Positions 28,968-39,762 of a stretch of DNA of 43,686 nt are shown here, piece after piece. Every line of letters begins with the position of its first letter. The stretch's first letter is position 1. Made by a program: the position numbers and the translations under genes. The DNA comes from Candidatus Equicola stercoris. GTDB taxonomy: Bacteria > Bacteroidota > Bacteroidia > Bacteroidales > Bacteroidaceae. Below the pieces are notes generated by a model. It ran no database searches, had not been told where the DNA came from, and saw nothing but the letters and a program-made list of their open reading frames with translations. Where the stretch lies: the NCBI GenBank assembly GCA_018065415.1, contig JAGHTI010000019.1:1-43686 (forward strand), in the 5' to 3' direction.

Positions 28968-30338
28968 ATGGAGACATTTTTAATTAGACTTTTGGAATTC
29001 ATGTTGGCAATATCAATACTTGTTGTCCTGCATGAGGGTGGTCATTTCTTTTTTGCAAAACTATTCAAGGTACGTGTGGAGAAGTTTTATTTGTTTTTCG
29101 ACCCTCTGTTTCATCTCTTTGAGATAAAGCCGAAGAACAGTGAGACGGCATACGGTATCGGCGGGATTCCTCTTGGCGGTTATTGCAAGATAGCAGGAAT
29201 GATTGACGAGAGTTTTGATAAAGAACAGATGAAACAACCGGCTCAACCATGGGAGTACCGTTCAAAACCGGCATGGCAACGACTGCTCATCATCATAGGA
29301 GGTGTCCTTGTGAACTTTATTCTGGCATTGATATTATATGCCATGGTTCTGTTTGTCTGGGGTGACAGTTACTTGTCAACGAAAGATATGACACAGGGAA
29401 TGGAATATAATGATACAGCCAAACAACTCGGTTTCATGGATGGCGACATGCCGATAAAGGCAGATGGCAAGACATTGGATAAATTTGACGTTGACCTTTA
29501 CCGTGCCGTTGCTGATGCACAAACGGTTACCGTGATGCGTGGCGGTAAGGAGGTGGATATAAACATATCGAAAAAGATGGACCTTCTGGAGATGATGAAA
29601 GATGTACCACCATTCATGCGTGTATGCATCCCTGCAAAGATAGACTCTGTCATTCCAGATGGTGCTGTCGCTGCCATAGGATTAAAGAAAGGTGATTGCA
29701 TAAAGTCAATAAACGGCGAGGATGCTACCACATACAATAAGGTTTCAGATATCATAGGAGTACTGACGGATAAACTATCAACGGTTACTACTCCAGCCGA
29801 TTCATTGGCTTGCCGAACAATAGCATTGACGTATGTATCTGGTGATGTAACAAAGACAGACACCGTGGTGCTGTCAAAGGAGATGCGTATGGATGTGTTC
29901 TTCCTGAGCACTGCTGGTTTGTATAAGCCGACAGAGGTGAAATATGGATTCTTTGAGAGCATCCCTGCTGGTATAGAATATGGCTGGAACACCTTGGCTG
30001 GATATGTGGGAGACCTGAGATACATCTTCTCTTCGGAAGGTGTCAAGTCATTGGGTGGTTTTGGTACCATAGGTTCATTGTTCCCACCAGCATGGGACTG
30101 GATGATGTTTTGGAAGATGACAGCCTTCTTGAGCATTATACTTGCCTTCATGAACATATTGCCGATTCCTGCTCTTGATGGTGGACATGCCCTGTTCCTC
30201 ATCTATGAGATGATAACAGGCAGACAACCTTCTGAGAAGTTCATGGTGGCAGCCGAATATGTTGGATTTATCATTCTCATATTGTTGCTGATAGTGGCAA
30301 ATCTGAATGATATCTTAAGATATATAGGAGTGATGTAA
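28968..30338 (+). CDS. rseP: RIP metalloprotease RseP (site-2 protease)
   Basis: HEGGH (HExxH) in TM1, internal PDZ, C-terminal NILPIPALDGGH. Confidence 0.95.
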   Translation: METFLIRLLEFMLAISILVVLHEGGHFFFAKLFKVRVEKFYLFFDPLFHLFEIKPKNSETAYGIGGIPLGGYCKIAGMIDESFDKEQMKQPAQPWEYRSKPAWQRLLIIIGGVLVNFILALILYAMVLFVWGDSYLSTKDMTQGMEYNDTAKQLGFMDGDMPIKADGKTLDKFDVDLYRAVADAQTVTVMRGGKEVDINISKKMDLLEMMKDVPPFMRVCIPAKIDSVIPDGAVAAIGLKKGDCIKSINGEDATTYNKVSDIIGVLTDKLSTVTTPADSLACRTIALTYVSGDVTKTDTVVLSKEMRMDVFFLSTAGLYKPTEVKYGFFESIPAGIEYGWNTLAGYVGDLRYIFSSEGVKSLGGFGTIGSLFPPAWDWMMFWKMTAFLSIILAFMNILPIPALDGGHALFLIYEMITGRQPSEKFMVAAEYVGFIILILLLIVANLNDILRYIGVM

Positions 30339-30342
30339 AACA

Positions 30343-30369
30343 AAAAAGAGAGTCTTGAACTCTCTTTTT
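30343..30369. terminator. Bidirectional Rho-independent terminator (rseP + / tRNA-Asn -)
   Basis: Perfect 11-bp stem AAAAAGAGAGT-CTTGA-ACTCTCTTTTT between rseP stop and tRNA 3' end. Confidence 0.85.
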
Positions 30370-30370
30370 G

Positions 30371-30444
30371 CGCTCCAGGATGGGCTTGAACCAACGACCC
30401 CCTGATTAACAGTCAGGTGCTCTAACCAACTGAGCTACTGAAGC
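30371..30444 (-). tRNA. tRNA-Asn (anticodon GTT)
   Basis: Cloverleaf GCTTCAG TA GCTC...GAGC A CCTGA CTGTTAA TCAGG ... GTTGG TTCAAGC CCATC CTGGAGC G; CCA not encoded. Confidence 0.93.
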
Positions 30445-30477
30445 AATAAGATTACCATCTTGTGATGATAGCGGATG

Positions 30478-30508
30478 CAAAGGTACTAAAAAAAATGAAT
30501 GTACCAAA
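30478..30508 (-). promoter_or_regulatory. Consensus Bacteroidetes promoter for tRNA-Asn
   Basis: Minus strand TTTG-N19-TACCTTTG, exact -33/-7 consensus and spacing. Confidence 0.85.
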
Positions 30509-30569
30509 TTTTTTTTGAAAAGTTTTGAGTTGATAAATATTTTATTGGAAATAATTTTATCTGGAATAT

Positions 30570-32240
30570 ATGAAAAAGATACTGATATCAATAATCGTTA
30601 TGTGCCAAATGACAACAATGTGTGTGGCTCAGAATGTGACATCTCATAATTTTGAGGTACTTAAACATCTCGACATATTCAATGCCATGTATAAGAATCT
30701 GGACATGATGTTCGTAGATACGTTGAATGCCGAGAAGGTAATAGGTACTGCCATAAATAGCATGTTGTCACAGATGGATCCATATACGGAATATTTCCCT
30801 AACGAGAATGCTTACAAAAAAGGAATGACAGGTGCATACGCTGGTATAGGCGCAACGATACACTATAGTTTTTCGAGGAAGACGGTGGTCATAGATGAAC
30901 CTTTTGATGATTCTCCTGCGATGAAGGCTGGTCTTAAGAAAGGGGATGAAATCCTAGCTGTTGATAAGGAGAAGATGGAAGGAAAAGAGGTGTCATACGT
31001 ATCATCACATCTGCGTGGTGAAGCTGGTACTACATTCCTTTTGAAGATACGCCGTAACGGAAAGACAATGAAGATAAAGATTACTCGTGCATCTATCAAA
31101 CAGATGCAGACAATACCTTACTATGGTATGATAGGTGATGATATAGGGTATGTCTATCTTACCTCTTTCCTTGACGGGGGATGTGCAAAGGAGGTAAGAC
31201 GCTCTTTCGTGGAATTGAAGAATAAAGGTGCAAAATCGTTTATCCTCGACTTGCGTAATAATGGAGGCGGACTGATAAACGAGGCTGTGGATATCGTGAA
31301 TATATTTATACCAAAGGGGACAAAGATTGTAGAGACAAGGGGAAAGATGGAACGTCTGTTTTCTTCGTATTCTACCACCTTGGAACCTCTGGATACAGTA
31401 AGCCCTCTGGTTGTAATGGTAAACAATAGTTCTGCATCTGCATCCGAAATTGTTGCTGGTGCACTGCAGGATTTGGACAGGGCAGTGATAATAGGACAAC
31501 GTACCTTCGGAAAGGGATTGGTACAGCGTTCTGTGGATTTACCTTTTGAAAGCACTCTTAAACTGACAATAGGTAAATATTATATTCCTTCAGGAAGATG
31601 TATCCAGGAATTGAAATACAACAGGTCGGCGAAGGATAAGTTTGAAAAAGATGAAATCCCTGATTCTCTGACTCATGCCTTCAAAACACGCAATGGTCGT
31701 GAAGTTCGAGATGGTCGTGGCATCATGCCTGACATAAGAATCACCCCTGACACCATATCTCATTTGTCTTTCTATCTATCACAAATAGTCGATTCCACCG
31801 ATACATATTTTGATTGGATATGTGCTTACTGCAACAACCATTCTTCCATCGCATCTCCATCGGAATTTGAGATTACTGATGAGGATTTTGAAGATTTCAA
31901 ACAGAAGTGTATCAGCAATGGGTTTAAGTATGACCGTATCAGCAATGAGATTCTGAAACAACTGAAAGAAGCTGCACGCAAAGAGGGATATTATGATGAG
32001 ATGCAAGCTGAGTTCGAGGCATTGAAAAAGAAACTCAACCACAATATCAGCGATGATATTGATAAACATAAGGATGAAATAAAAACATTATTGGGAGCTG
32101 ACATAGTAACATATTTCTACCAAAGGAAGGGTGCAATAGAATATAGCTTGAAACATGATGTGGATGCTAAAGAGGCACAAAAGATTCTACGTGATGAAAA
32201 GAAATATAGGAATGTGCTTTTTACCCCTGCACAGATGTAA
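30570..32240 (+). CDS. S41 family C-terminal processing peptidase with PDZ domain
   Basis: Signal peptide; PDZ; FILDLRNNGGGLINEAV; SSASASEIVAGALQD; FGKGLVQ. Confidence 0.93.
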   Translation: MKKILISIIVMCQMTTMCVAQNVTSHNFEVLKHLDIFNAMYKNLDMMFVDTLNAEKVIGTAINSMLSQMDPYTEYFPNENAYKKGMTGAYAGIGATIHYSFSRKTVVIDEPFDDSPAMKAGLKKGDEILAVDKEKMEGKEVSYVSSHLRGEAGTTFLLKIRRNGKTMKIKITRASIKQMQTIPYYGMIGDDIGYVYLTSFLDGGCAKEVRRSFVELKNKGAKSFILDLRNNGGGLINEAVDIVNIFIPKGTKIVETRGKMERLFSSYSTTLEPLDTVSPLVVMVNNSSASASEIVAGALQDLDRAVIIGQRTFGKGLVQRSVDLPFESTLKLTIGKYYIPSGRCIQELKYNRSAKDKFEKDEIPDSLTHAFKTRNGREVRDGRGIMPDIRITPDTISHLSFYLSQIVDSTDTYFDWICAYCNNHSSIASPSEFEITDEDFEDFKQKCISNGFKYDRISNEILKQLKEAARKEGYYDEMQAEFEALKKKLNHNISDDIDKHKDEIKTLLGADIVTYFYQRKGAIEYSLKHDVDAKEAQKILRDEKKYRNVLFTPAQM

Positions 32241-32283
32241 TTTGATATTTTTTGCCTACCTTTGCACTCCGAAAAGATAAAAG

Positions 32284-33486
32284 ATGAAAAGGATAATCAC
32301 AATCTCTCTTTTTACAATCATTTTCTGTTGCTCGTCGAGAGCACAGGAATGTGTTGATAGCGTATCGTGGAATCAGAAGATAACGGAGAGACTGGATGAT
32401 TTATTGGATAACTCTTTTTTTGAAAAAACTCAGTTGGGGTTCATGGTTTATGACCTCACGGCTGACAGCATGCTTTATGCAAAGCATGAAAAGATGATAC
32501 TCCGACCTGCCTCTACCATGAAGATATTGACAGCCGTAACGGCTCTCGACAACCTTGGTGGAGATTATAAATTCCGTACTTCCTTGTATTATGATGGCGA
32601 ACTGAAAGGCAATATCCTTGAAGGAGATATTTATTGCAAGGGAGGTTTTGACCCTGCCTTTTGCAGTAAGGATATGGAATCGCTTATTGCTGCCATAACA
32701 TCATCGGGAATAGATACCATAAGAGGACATATCTATGCAGATGTCAGTTTCAAAGACGCAACGAAGTATGGCGAAGGATGGTGTTGGGATGATGAAAACT
32801 TTGTGTTGACTCCACTGCCTTACAATAGAAAACTGAACGAAGTGTTTATGGATGTCTTTCAAAGACGGTTATCTGAAAAGGTGTGCCTGATAGAAGACTC
32901 TTGCGAACATAAAAAAACAAAAGTAGTTCCTTCCAGTGCTATCTTTCTAACGGAGCGTACACACCCTATTTCGACCATCCTCAATAGGATGATGAAGATT
33001 AGTGACAACCTGTATGCAGAGAGCATGCTGTATCATATAGCACATGACTATAAGGGCAATAACGCAAGTGCCAAAGATGGTTTGAGAAAGATAAAGTCTT
33101 TGGTTACACGTCTTGGCTTCCGTGCTTCGGATTATCGCCTTGCTGATGGCAGTGGGCTGTCTTTATATAACTATGTCAGTGCAGAATTAGAATGTGCATT
33201 TTTGAAATATGCATTCCAGAACAACGATATCTTTTATTATTTATACCCTTCATTGCCTATAGCAGGAAAGGATGGTACTTTGGAAAAACGTATGAAGCGA
33301 ACAGTAGCTGCAGGGAATGTTCATGCCAAGACGGGGTCTGTCTCAGGAGTGTCTTCGTTGGCTGGGTATCTCACATCGTCAAATGGCCATTTCCTGTGCT
33401 TTAGCATCATCAACCAAGGGGTGATGAAATTGAGTGAATCCAAATTTTTTCAAAATAGAATATGTCAGATACTATGCAATCCATAA
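32284..33486 (+). CDS. dacB: D-alanyl-D-alanine carboxypeptidase/endopeptidase (PBP4 family)
   Basis: LRPASTMKILTAVTAL (SxxK), SDNLYAE (SxN), HAKTGSVSGVSSLAGYL (KTG). Confidence 0.9.
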   Translation: MKRIITISLFTIIFCCSSRAQECVDSVSWNQKITERLDDLLDNSFFEKTQLGFMVYDLTADSMLYAKHEKMILRPASTMKILTAVTALDNLGGDYKFRTSLYYDGELKGNILEGDIYCKGGFDPAFCSKDMESLIAAITSSGIDTIRGHIYADVSFKDATKYGEGWCWDDENFVLTPLPYNRKLNEVFMDVFQRRLSEKVCLIEDSCEHKKTKVVPSSAIFLTERTHPISTILNRMMKISDNLYAESMLYHIAHDYKGNNASAKDGLRKIKSLVTRLGFRASDYRLADGSGLSLYNYVSAELECAFLKYAFQNNDIFYYLYPSLPIAGKDGTLEKRMKRTVAAGNVHAKTGSVSGVSSLAGYLTSSNGHFLCFSIINQGVMKLSESKFFQNRICQILCNP

Positions 33487-35276
33487 GAAACATTGCCATC
33501 ATCGCCCATGTGGATCATGGGAAGACTACACTGGTAGATAAGATGATGACAGCGGGCCATTTATTTAGAGAAGGACAGAACGAAAGTAGTCAAGTGTTGG
33601 ATGCCAATGATTTGGAAAGAGAACGAGGCATAACCATCCTCTCTAAGAATGTGTCTATTACATATAAAGGTGTAAAGATAAATATCATTGATACTCCGGG
33701 ACACTCCGATTTCGGTGGTGAGGTGGAACGAGTGCTGAACATGGCGGATGGCTGTCTGCTGTTGGCTGATGCCTTTGAAGGACCTATGCCACAGACTCGT
33801 TTTGTGTTGCAGAAGGCTTTGCAGATAGGATTGAAACCTATTGTTGTTGTAAATAAGGTGGACAAACCTAATTGTCGTCCTGAAACGGTCTATGAGATGA
33901 TCTTCGACTTGATGTTCTCTCTCAATGCAACGGAGGAACAGTTGGACTTTCCTGTTGTATATGGCAGTGCCAAACTGGGATGGATGGGACCGGAATGGGA
34001 TAAACCTACTAACGACATCACATATCTATTGGATAAGATTATTGAACATATCCCTGCACCTCAGCACCTTGATGGAACACCACAGATGTTGATTACGTCA
34101 TTGGACTATTCTACCTATACCGGTAGAATCGCTGTAGGACGAGTACATCGCGGAACACTGCGACAGGGACAGCAAATCACAGTGTGCCATCGTGATGGTT
34201 CAATGGAGAAGACAAAGATAAAAGAACTGCATACCTTCACTGGCATGGGACATACTGCAACTGATGCAGTGTCAAGCGGAGATATATGTGCCGTCATCGG
34301 CTTGAGCAATTTTGAGATTGGCGATACTATTTGCGATCTGGAAAACCCTGAAGCATTGCCTACTATCAACATTGACGAACCGACAATGAGCATGTTGTTT
34401 ACTATCAACGATTCACCATTCTTTGGGAAGGAAGGAAAGTTGGTTACATCTCGTCATATCAATGACAGACTCCATCGTGAATTGGAAAAGAACCTGGCTA
34501 TGAAAGTTGAATCTTTCCCTGATTCCACCGACAAATGGATTGTCAGCGGACGTGGTGTGTTACATCTGTCGGTATTGATAGAAACGATGCGACGCGAAGG
34601 TTATGAACTGCAGGTGGGACAACCGCAGGTTATATACAAGGAAATAAACGGTGTGAAATGTGAACCTATTGAAGAACTGACAATAAATGTTCCAGAAGAG
34701 TTTGCAAGCAAGATGATTGACATGGTAACACGTCGTAAGGGAGAGATGACGTCTATGGAAACACAAGACGATAGGGTGAACATAGAGTTCGACATTCCTT
34801 CTCGTGGTATCATAGGATTGCGTACCAACATTCTCACAGCATCACAGGGAGAAGCGATTATGGCTCATCGTTTCAAGGAATATATGCCTTATAAGGGAAA
34901 TATGGAACGTCGCATCAATGGTAGCATGATAGCTCTTGAAACAGGAAATGCCTTTGCTTATTCTATAGACAAACTGCAGGATAGAGGACGCTTCTTCATT
35001 GATCCGGGTGATGACGTCTATGCAGGTCAGGTTGTGGGAGAACATGTGCATGAAAACGACCTTGTCATCAATGTTACAAAAGCAAAACAGTTAACAAATA
35101 CGCGTGCCAGCGGAAACGACGAAAAGGCTCATATAATACCAAAAGTGGAGTTTAGCCTTGAAGAACTATTGGAATATATTAAAGAGGATGAATTGGTGGA
35201 GGTGACACCAAAGAGTATGCGTGTGCGGAAGATAATCCTTGACCATTTGTCACGTAAACGTTCTGGAAAAGAATGA
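33462..35276 (+). CDS. typA: Ribosome-associated translational GTPase TypA/BipA
   Basis: [48 protein letters not shown]. Confidence 0.96.
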   Translation: MSDTMQSIRNIAIIAHVDHGKTTLVDKMMTAGHLFREGQNESSQVLDANDLERERGITILSKNVSITYKGVKINIIDTPGHSDFGGEVERVLNMADGCLLLADAFEGPMPQTRFVLQKALQIGLKPIVVVNKVDKPNCRPETVYEMIFDLMFSLNATEEQLDFPVVYGSAKLGWMGPEWDKPTNDITYLLDKIIEHIPAPQHLDGTPQMLITSLDYSTYTGRIAVGRVHRGTLRQGQQITVCHRDGSMEKTKIKELHTFTGMGHTATDAVSSGDICAVIGLSNFEIGDTICDLENPEALPTINIDEPTMSMLFTINDSPFFGKEGKLVTSRHINDRLHRELEKNLAMKVESFPDSTDKWIVSGRGVLHLSVLIETMRREGYELQVGQPQVIYKEINGVKCEPIEELTINVPEEFASKMIDMVTRRKGEMTSMETQDDRVNIEFDIPSRGIIGLRTNILTASQGEAIMAHRFKEYMPYKGNMERRINGSMIALETGNAFAYSIDKLQDRGRFFIDPGDDVYAGQVVGEHVHENDLVINVTKAKQLTNTRASGNDEKAHIIPKVEFSLEELLEYIKEDELVEVTPKSMRVRKIILDHLSRKRSGKE

Positions 35277-35674
35277 TATATCTTGGTATAGGCTCAAACC
35301 TTGGTGATAAGGAGAGAAATATCAACAAGGCTATAGAACTGATAGGAAAGCGAGTGGGCACTATTGTTGCCTGCTCGTCGTTCTATTATTCTGCTCCACA
35401 AGGTTTTCAGTCGCCGAATGATTTCGTCAATGTTGTTGTCGGATGCCAGACATCTCTTTCTCCTGAAGAACTGTTGTTGGCAACACAACAGATAGAAAAT
35501 GATTTGGGACGGAAAACAAAAAGTCATGACGGACATTATCACGATAGAATCATTGATATTGACATTCTGTTGTATGACGATGTCACTGTTGACACTCCAG
35601 AATTGAAAATCCCTCATCCGCTGATGCAGACAAGGGCATTTGTGATGATTCCGTTAAAAGAAATTACTTCTTAG
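35273..35674 (+). CDS. folK: 2-amino-4-hydroxy-6-hydroxymethyldihydropteridine diphosphokinase
   Basis: [46 protein letters not shown]. Confidence 0.95.
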   Translation: MIYLGIGSNLGDKERNINKAIELIGKRVGTIVACSSFYYSAPQGFQSPNDFVNVVVGCQTSLSPEELLLATQQIENDLGRKTKSHDGHYHDRIIDIDILLYDDVTVDTPELKIPHPLMQTRAFVMIPLKEITS

Positions 35675-35675
35675 C

Positions 35676-35735
35676 CTTTAGCCACCTTCATTCATATTTT
35701 TTCATGGCTAAAGATTCTGAATGACTAATCATTCA
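35676..35735. terminator. Hairpins between convergent folK and queA
   Basis: CTTTAGCCA (35676-35684)/TGGCTAAAG (35705-35713) and TGAATGA-CTAA-TCATTCA (35718-35735); first has a long 20-nt loop. Confidence 0.45.
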
Positions 35736-36846
35736 ATATGAGTATTGCATCGCCATAGCATCCGAACTTGTAACCGTTCTCTAATGCCAGTTTGTATGCT
35801 TCTACCATCAAGTCATATCCTCCAAATGCACACTCTACCATAAGTAATGTTGACAGTGGATGATAGAAGTTGCCTACCATGCAGTCTGCCACTTGACAGT
35901 TATAAGGTGGGAAGATAAATTTGTTTGTCCAACCTTCATACTCTTTCAGTTTGCCATCTGTTCCCACTGCCGTCTCCAAAGTACGTACAACACTTGTACC
36001 TACTGCAACAACATGATGTCCTTCTTCTTTTGCATTGTTCACCAAGTGGCATGCCTCGTCATTGACTTCCATCTGTTCGCTGTCCATCTTGTATTTTGAC
36101 AGGTCTTCCACATCAATATCGTTAAAGTTTGCAAATGATGTGTGAAGGGTGACGAAAGCTTTGTTGATGTCTTTTATCTCCATGCGTTTCAGCAGTTCGC
36201 GTGAGAAGTGCAACCCTGATGCAGGAGCGGTGACAGCACCTTCTTTCTTTGCAAATAGACACTGGAAATTCGTCAGGTCATCGGCTGTCGTCTTTCTTCT
36301 GGAGATGATATATTCAGGTAGCGGAGCCTCACCGAGCTTGAACAGTTCTTCCTTAAATTCCTCATGACTGCATTCATAAAGGAATCTCAATGTACGTCCG
36401 CGTGATGTCGTATTGTCTATAACTTCCGCAACCATGCTACCGCTTTCATCGAAGAATAATTTGTTACCAATACGAATCTTTCGTGCAGGTTCCACGATGA
36501 CATCCCAAAGACGCATCTCCTTGTTCAGTTCTCTGAGCAGATATACTTCAATATTTGCATCCGTCTTCTCTTTAGTACCGAAAAGACGTGCAGGCAATAC
36601 TTTTGTGTCATTGAAAACGAAAGTATCTCCTTCATCAAAATAGTTGATGATGTCACGGAACTCAATGAAAACCTTTTTTCTACCTTTCCCATTGAGTGGT
36701 TTTCCGTTTTCATCTTTTTTGAACATCTCAATTTCTCCGGACTTCTTGTGAATAACCATCATCTTACATTCATCTCGATGTAATGGTGGATTAAGTGCTA
36801 TATCCTTATCCGTGAGAGTGAAGAAATTAAATTCTGATAGTTTCAT
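35725..36846 (-). CDS. queA: S-adenosylmethionine:tRNA ribosyltransferase-isomerase
   Basis: DTKVLPARLFG; EGAVTAPASGLHFSRELL; HTSFANFNDI (divergent but QueA-like). Confidence 0.92.
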   Translation of the reverse strand: MKLSEFNFFTLTDKDIALNPPLHRDECKMMVIHKKSGEIEMFKKDENGKPLNGKGRKKVFIEFRDIINYFDEGDTFVFNDTKVLPARLFGTKEKTDANIEVYLLRELNKEMRLWDVIVEPARKIRIGNKLFFDESGSMVAEVIDNTTSRGRTLRFLYECSHEEFKEELFKLGEAPLPEYIISRRKTTADDLTNFQCLFAKKEGAVTAPASGLHFSRELLKRMEIKDINKAFVTLHTSFANFNDIDVEDLSKYKMDSEQMEVNDEACHLVNNAKEEGHHVVAVGTSVVRTLETAVGTDGKLKEYEGWTNKFIFPPYNCQVADCMVGNFYHPLSTLLMVECAFGGYDLMVEAYKLALENGYKFGCYGDAILILND

Positions 36847-36877
36847 TGTGTTTATCTGTTTTACAGTTTATCTATTA

Positions 36878-36912
36878 TCAATTATTAATTATTAATTATT
36901 AATTTTTAATTA
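36878..36912. repeat. AT-rich ATTATTA repeat (ATTAATTATTAATT)
   Basis: Repeated 7-mer ATTATTA; similar tract at 38765-38785. Confidence 0.8.
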
Positions 36913-36917
36913 CCATA

Positions 36918-36966
36918 AGCTCTCAGCTCTCAGCTCTCAACTCTCAGCTCTCAACTCTCAGCTCAG
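36918..36966. repeat. 7-bp tandem repeat AGCTCTC/AACTCTC, about 7 copies
   Basis: Units at 36918, 36925, 36932, 36939, 36946, 36953, 36960; runs into the truB 3' end. Confidence 0.9.
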
Positions 36967-37651
36967 CCCTCTCCAGCCATTCGTTGAACTCATCCAGTGT
37001 GAGACAGTCATCAAGCGTTATGTCCCCTATTCTTGTGCGACAGAGAGCAGTTAGATATGCTCCCGACCTTAACGCCTCACCAATGTCACGTGCTAATGCC
37101 CTTATATACGTACCCTTGCTGCATACTACGCGTATCGACAACTGCATGTTTTCTGGGTTAAAGTCCGTAAGTTCTATTTCATCAATGACCAGTGTCTTTG
37201 GTTCCAGTTTCACTTCCTTCCCCTTGCGTGCCAACTTGTAAGCAGGTTTGCCATCAACCTTACAGGCAGAAAATTCTGGCGGTCGCTGTTGTATGGTACC
37301 AACAAAAGAGGTCAGAGTTTCTTCTATCAGCTCTCTTGTGATATGCTCCACAGGATATGTCTTGTCAACAGGATGCTCCATGTCGTAACTAGGTGTCGTC
37401 GCACCAAGTTGCATGGTAGCCGTATATTCCTTTGTCTTATACTGAAATTCCTCAATCCTCTTTGTTGCCTTCCCTGTGCATAGAATGAGAACCCCTGTCG
37501 CAAGGGGGTCCAGAGTCCCTGCATGCCCTGTCTTGAGACGTTTCACTCCCAGCTTGCGTGACAACCTAGTACGCACGAAAGCCAGAGCACCGAAACTCGA
37601 CAGTTTGTAAGGTTTATTCAAATATATTACCTCGCCCTCAAAGAAGTTCAT
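36944..37651 (-). CDS. truB: tRNA pseudouridine(55) synthase
   Basis: [34 protein letters not shown]. Confidence 0.95.
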   Translation of the reverse strand: MNFFEGEVIYLNKPYKLSSFGALAFVRTRLSRKLGVKRLKTGHAGTLDPLATGVLILCTGKATKRIEEFQYKTKEYTATMQLGATTPSYDMEHPVDKTYPVEHITRELIEETLTSFVGTIQQRPPEFSACKVDGKPAYKLARKGKEVKLEPKTLVIDEIELTDFNPENMQLSIRVVCSKGTYIRALARDIGEALRSGAYLTALCRTRIGDITLDDCLTLDEFNEWLERAELRVES

Positions 37652-38489
37652 AACCAAGGAGTGCCATACCTACTATAGCACAGTAGATAGCAAAATATAT
37701 TAGTTTCCCCTTTTTAACTATACTTATCATCCATTTACAGGCAACGCATCCTGCAATGAAAGCAGCGATAAAACCGATGATTAGAGCAGAAATGGAGATT
37801 TCTCCAAAAACAGCACCCACACCTTGCTCCAGCATCTTCGTCGTATCTAGAAATGCCTCACCGAGAATAGGTGGGATGACCATGAGGAACGAGAACTGTG
37901 CCAACTTTTCCTTATTGTTCCCCAGTATCAGTCCTGTTGCAATGGTGCTGCCCGACCTGCTGAGACCTGGCATCACTGCAATAGCCTGTGCAATACCGAT
38001 GATGAAAGCATCCTTCAGAGAGAGCTCTTTCTTCTGTCGCGGACGTGCATAGTATGAGAATGCAAGCAGGAGTGCCGTACACAGCAACATGATGGCAACG
38101 ATGACAAGACCACTGCCAAAGATTTCCTCTACATAGTCTTTGAAACACAGCCCAACGATGCCAACAGGAATCATTGACACCAGAATGTTGAGAGTATATT
38201 TATGTTCCTCACTCAATCGTGATACTATAGTCTTTCCCTTAACCTTGTCGCGGTTGGAGTCATCGAATTTCGTTAATCCCGTTATGAGCCATGACACTTC
38301 TTTCCATAGGATGACTATTGTACTCAAGACAGTTGCTACATGGACTGCAATTGTGAAAGCAAGATTCGATTCACCGTCTTCCATGCCAAACAGATTGGAG
38401 AATATAGTCAGATGACCGCTGCTACTTACAGGCAAGTATTCCGTCAGACCTTGGATAAGACCTAATATCAATGCTTCTATATCGCTCAT
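37638..38489 (-). CDS. uppP: undecaprenyl-diphosphatase
   Basis: [30 protein letters not shown]. Confidence 0.96.
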   Translation of the reverse strand: MSDIEALILGLIQGLTEYLPVSSSGHLTIFSNLFGMEDGESNLAFTIAVHVATVLSTIVILWKEVSWLITGLTKFDDSNRDKVKGKTIVSRLSEEHKYTLNILVSMIPVGIVGLCFKDYVEEIFGSGLVIVAIMLLCTALLLAFSYYARPRQKKELSLKDAFIIGIAQAIAVMPGLSRSGSTIATGLILGNNKEKLAQFSFLMVIPPILGEAFLDTTKMLEQGVGAVFGEISISALIIGFIAAFIAGCVACKWMISIVKKGKLIYFAIYCAIVGMALLGYELL

Positions 38490-38501
38490 TGTCTTTTAAT
38501 T

Positions 38502-38726
38502 TTATTTCTTTTGCTTCCAGAGGATAGCAACAATTATTGACAGAAAACCTACAAATGTGATTATAGGAGCCACCTTTATCCTCATCGGAGAAAAGATGTC
38601 AGGATTGTAAGCCTCTTCAGTCGAACCCGCTCCCGCCATCAGGATAAGTCCAATGATAACTATTACCATGCTGATGGCAAGCATGATGAAATTAATTTTA
38701 CCGAAAGCCAGTTTCTCTTTTCCCAT
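38502..38726 (-). CDS. DUF3098 small membrane protein
   Basis: Two-TM small protein FGKINFIMLAISMVIVIIGLILM...; conserved position next to ftsX/uppP. Confidence 0.75.
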   Translation of the reverse strand: MGKEKLAFGKINFIMLAISMVIVIIGLILMAGAGSTEEAYNPDIFSPMRIKVAPIITFVGFLSIIVAILWKQKK

Positions 38727-38764
38727 TTTATTTTGCTATTTTAATCGTTAATGCTCTTAACCTC

Positions 38765-38785
38765 TAATTATTAATTATTAATTAT
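38765..38785. repeat. TAATTATTAATTATTAATTAT repeat downstream of ftsX
   Basis: Same tract as at 36878-36912. Confidence 0.75.
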
Positions 38786-38807
38786 AATGCATCAATGCAT
38801 TGAAGCA

Positions 38808-39683
38808 TTAGTATCTATACAAGTCTGCAGCCGTCATCTTCAAGAATCTGTTCACAGAGATGAATGTGCATACAGTTGAAATCAGCAATCCTAGAACAAA
38901 CACAGAGATATAAGTGATAAGCACTATATCTTGTGTTATTATGCTCACTGCATATTGCTCATAATTATAGAGTAGCACAATACATATTCCAATGAACACA
39001 CAAGCCAGAGAAGCAGAGATGATGCCCACAAACATCATCTTCTTGAGGAACGGTTTGCGTATGAAACCGTAAGTAGCCCCCACCAGTTTCATTGTGTGCA
39101 TCTTGAAACGCTGCGAATAAACACTCAAGCGTATAGTATTGTTTATCAACGTAAACGATACGATAAGCAGGAATACTGCCAGGATGACAAGAACAAGACT
39201 TATTTTCTGGATGTTATTATTTATCTTATCCAGTAAGTCATGCTGATAGATTACGTCCGTTATGGATTTTGACTGTTTCCACTCTTTTTCTATCCATTTC
39301 ACCGAGTCTTTATTTGCATATTCTGCTTTCAGAGTCAGCTCTATTGATGACATGAACGGATTCTCATCCAGAAATTCAGACGGGTCTATGCCCATAGCCT
39401 TTGTCTCCTCCTTCAGCACCTTGTCCTTGCCGATAAAATCAGCACTATGAGTATAAGGACGGCGGAGCATATCCTGTGTCAGTTTCTTCCCTTGTTGCAA
39501 TGTCAGAGAATCGTCAAGGATGAGACTTGCCGTAAGGTTTTCCTTTACGGATTTTGAAATGTTGTTTGCGGCAAATAGGAAAAGGACAATCATACCCAAG
39601 ATTATAAGTACAAGTGTCGTACTGAGGCAAAGGGTAGCAATGTGCATGTCTCCCTTCTTTTTCGTAAAAATTCTATTGCTCAT
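38808..39683 (-). CDS. ftsX: Permease-like cell division protein FtsX
   Basis: Four TM segments, large periplasmic loop after TM1, LTASLILDDSLT, FKMHTMKLVGATYGFIRKPFL. Confidence 0.9.
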   Translation of the reverse strand: MSNRIFTKKKGDMHIATLCLSTTLVLIILGMIVLFLFAANNISKSVKENLTASLILDDSLTLQQGKKLTQDMLRRPYTHSADFIGKDKVLKEETKAMGIDPSEFLDENPFMSSIELTLKAEYANKDSVKWIEKEWKQSKSITDVIYQHDLLDKINNNIQKISLVLVILAVFLLIVSFTLINNTIRLSVYSQRFKMHTMKLVGATYGFIRKPFLKKMMFVGIISASLACVFIGICIVLLYNYEQYAVSIITQDIVLITYISVFVLGLLISTVCTFISVNRFLKMTAADLYRY

Positions 39684-39754
39684 GGATTTTTATACTGTTT
39701 GTTTTGCTTGTTATCATCAGCGTTCATCACGCCCGAACTTTTCAAAAACAGATA

Positions 39755-39762
39755 CAAAGATA
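39755..39762 (-). promoter_or_regulatory. -7 element TATCTTTG for ftsX
   Basis: caaagata on + upstream of ftsX. Confidence 0.5.

Noticed and set aside
29498-30202. 234-aa minus-strand ORF opposite rseP
   Set aside because: Shadow of RseP, which carries intact HExxH, PDZ and NxxPxPxLDGG motifs.
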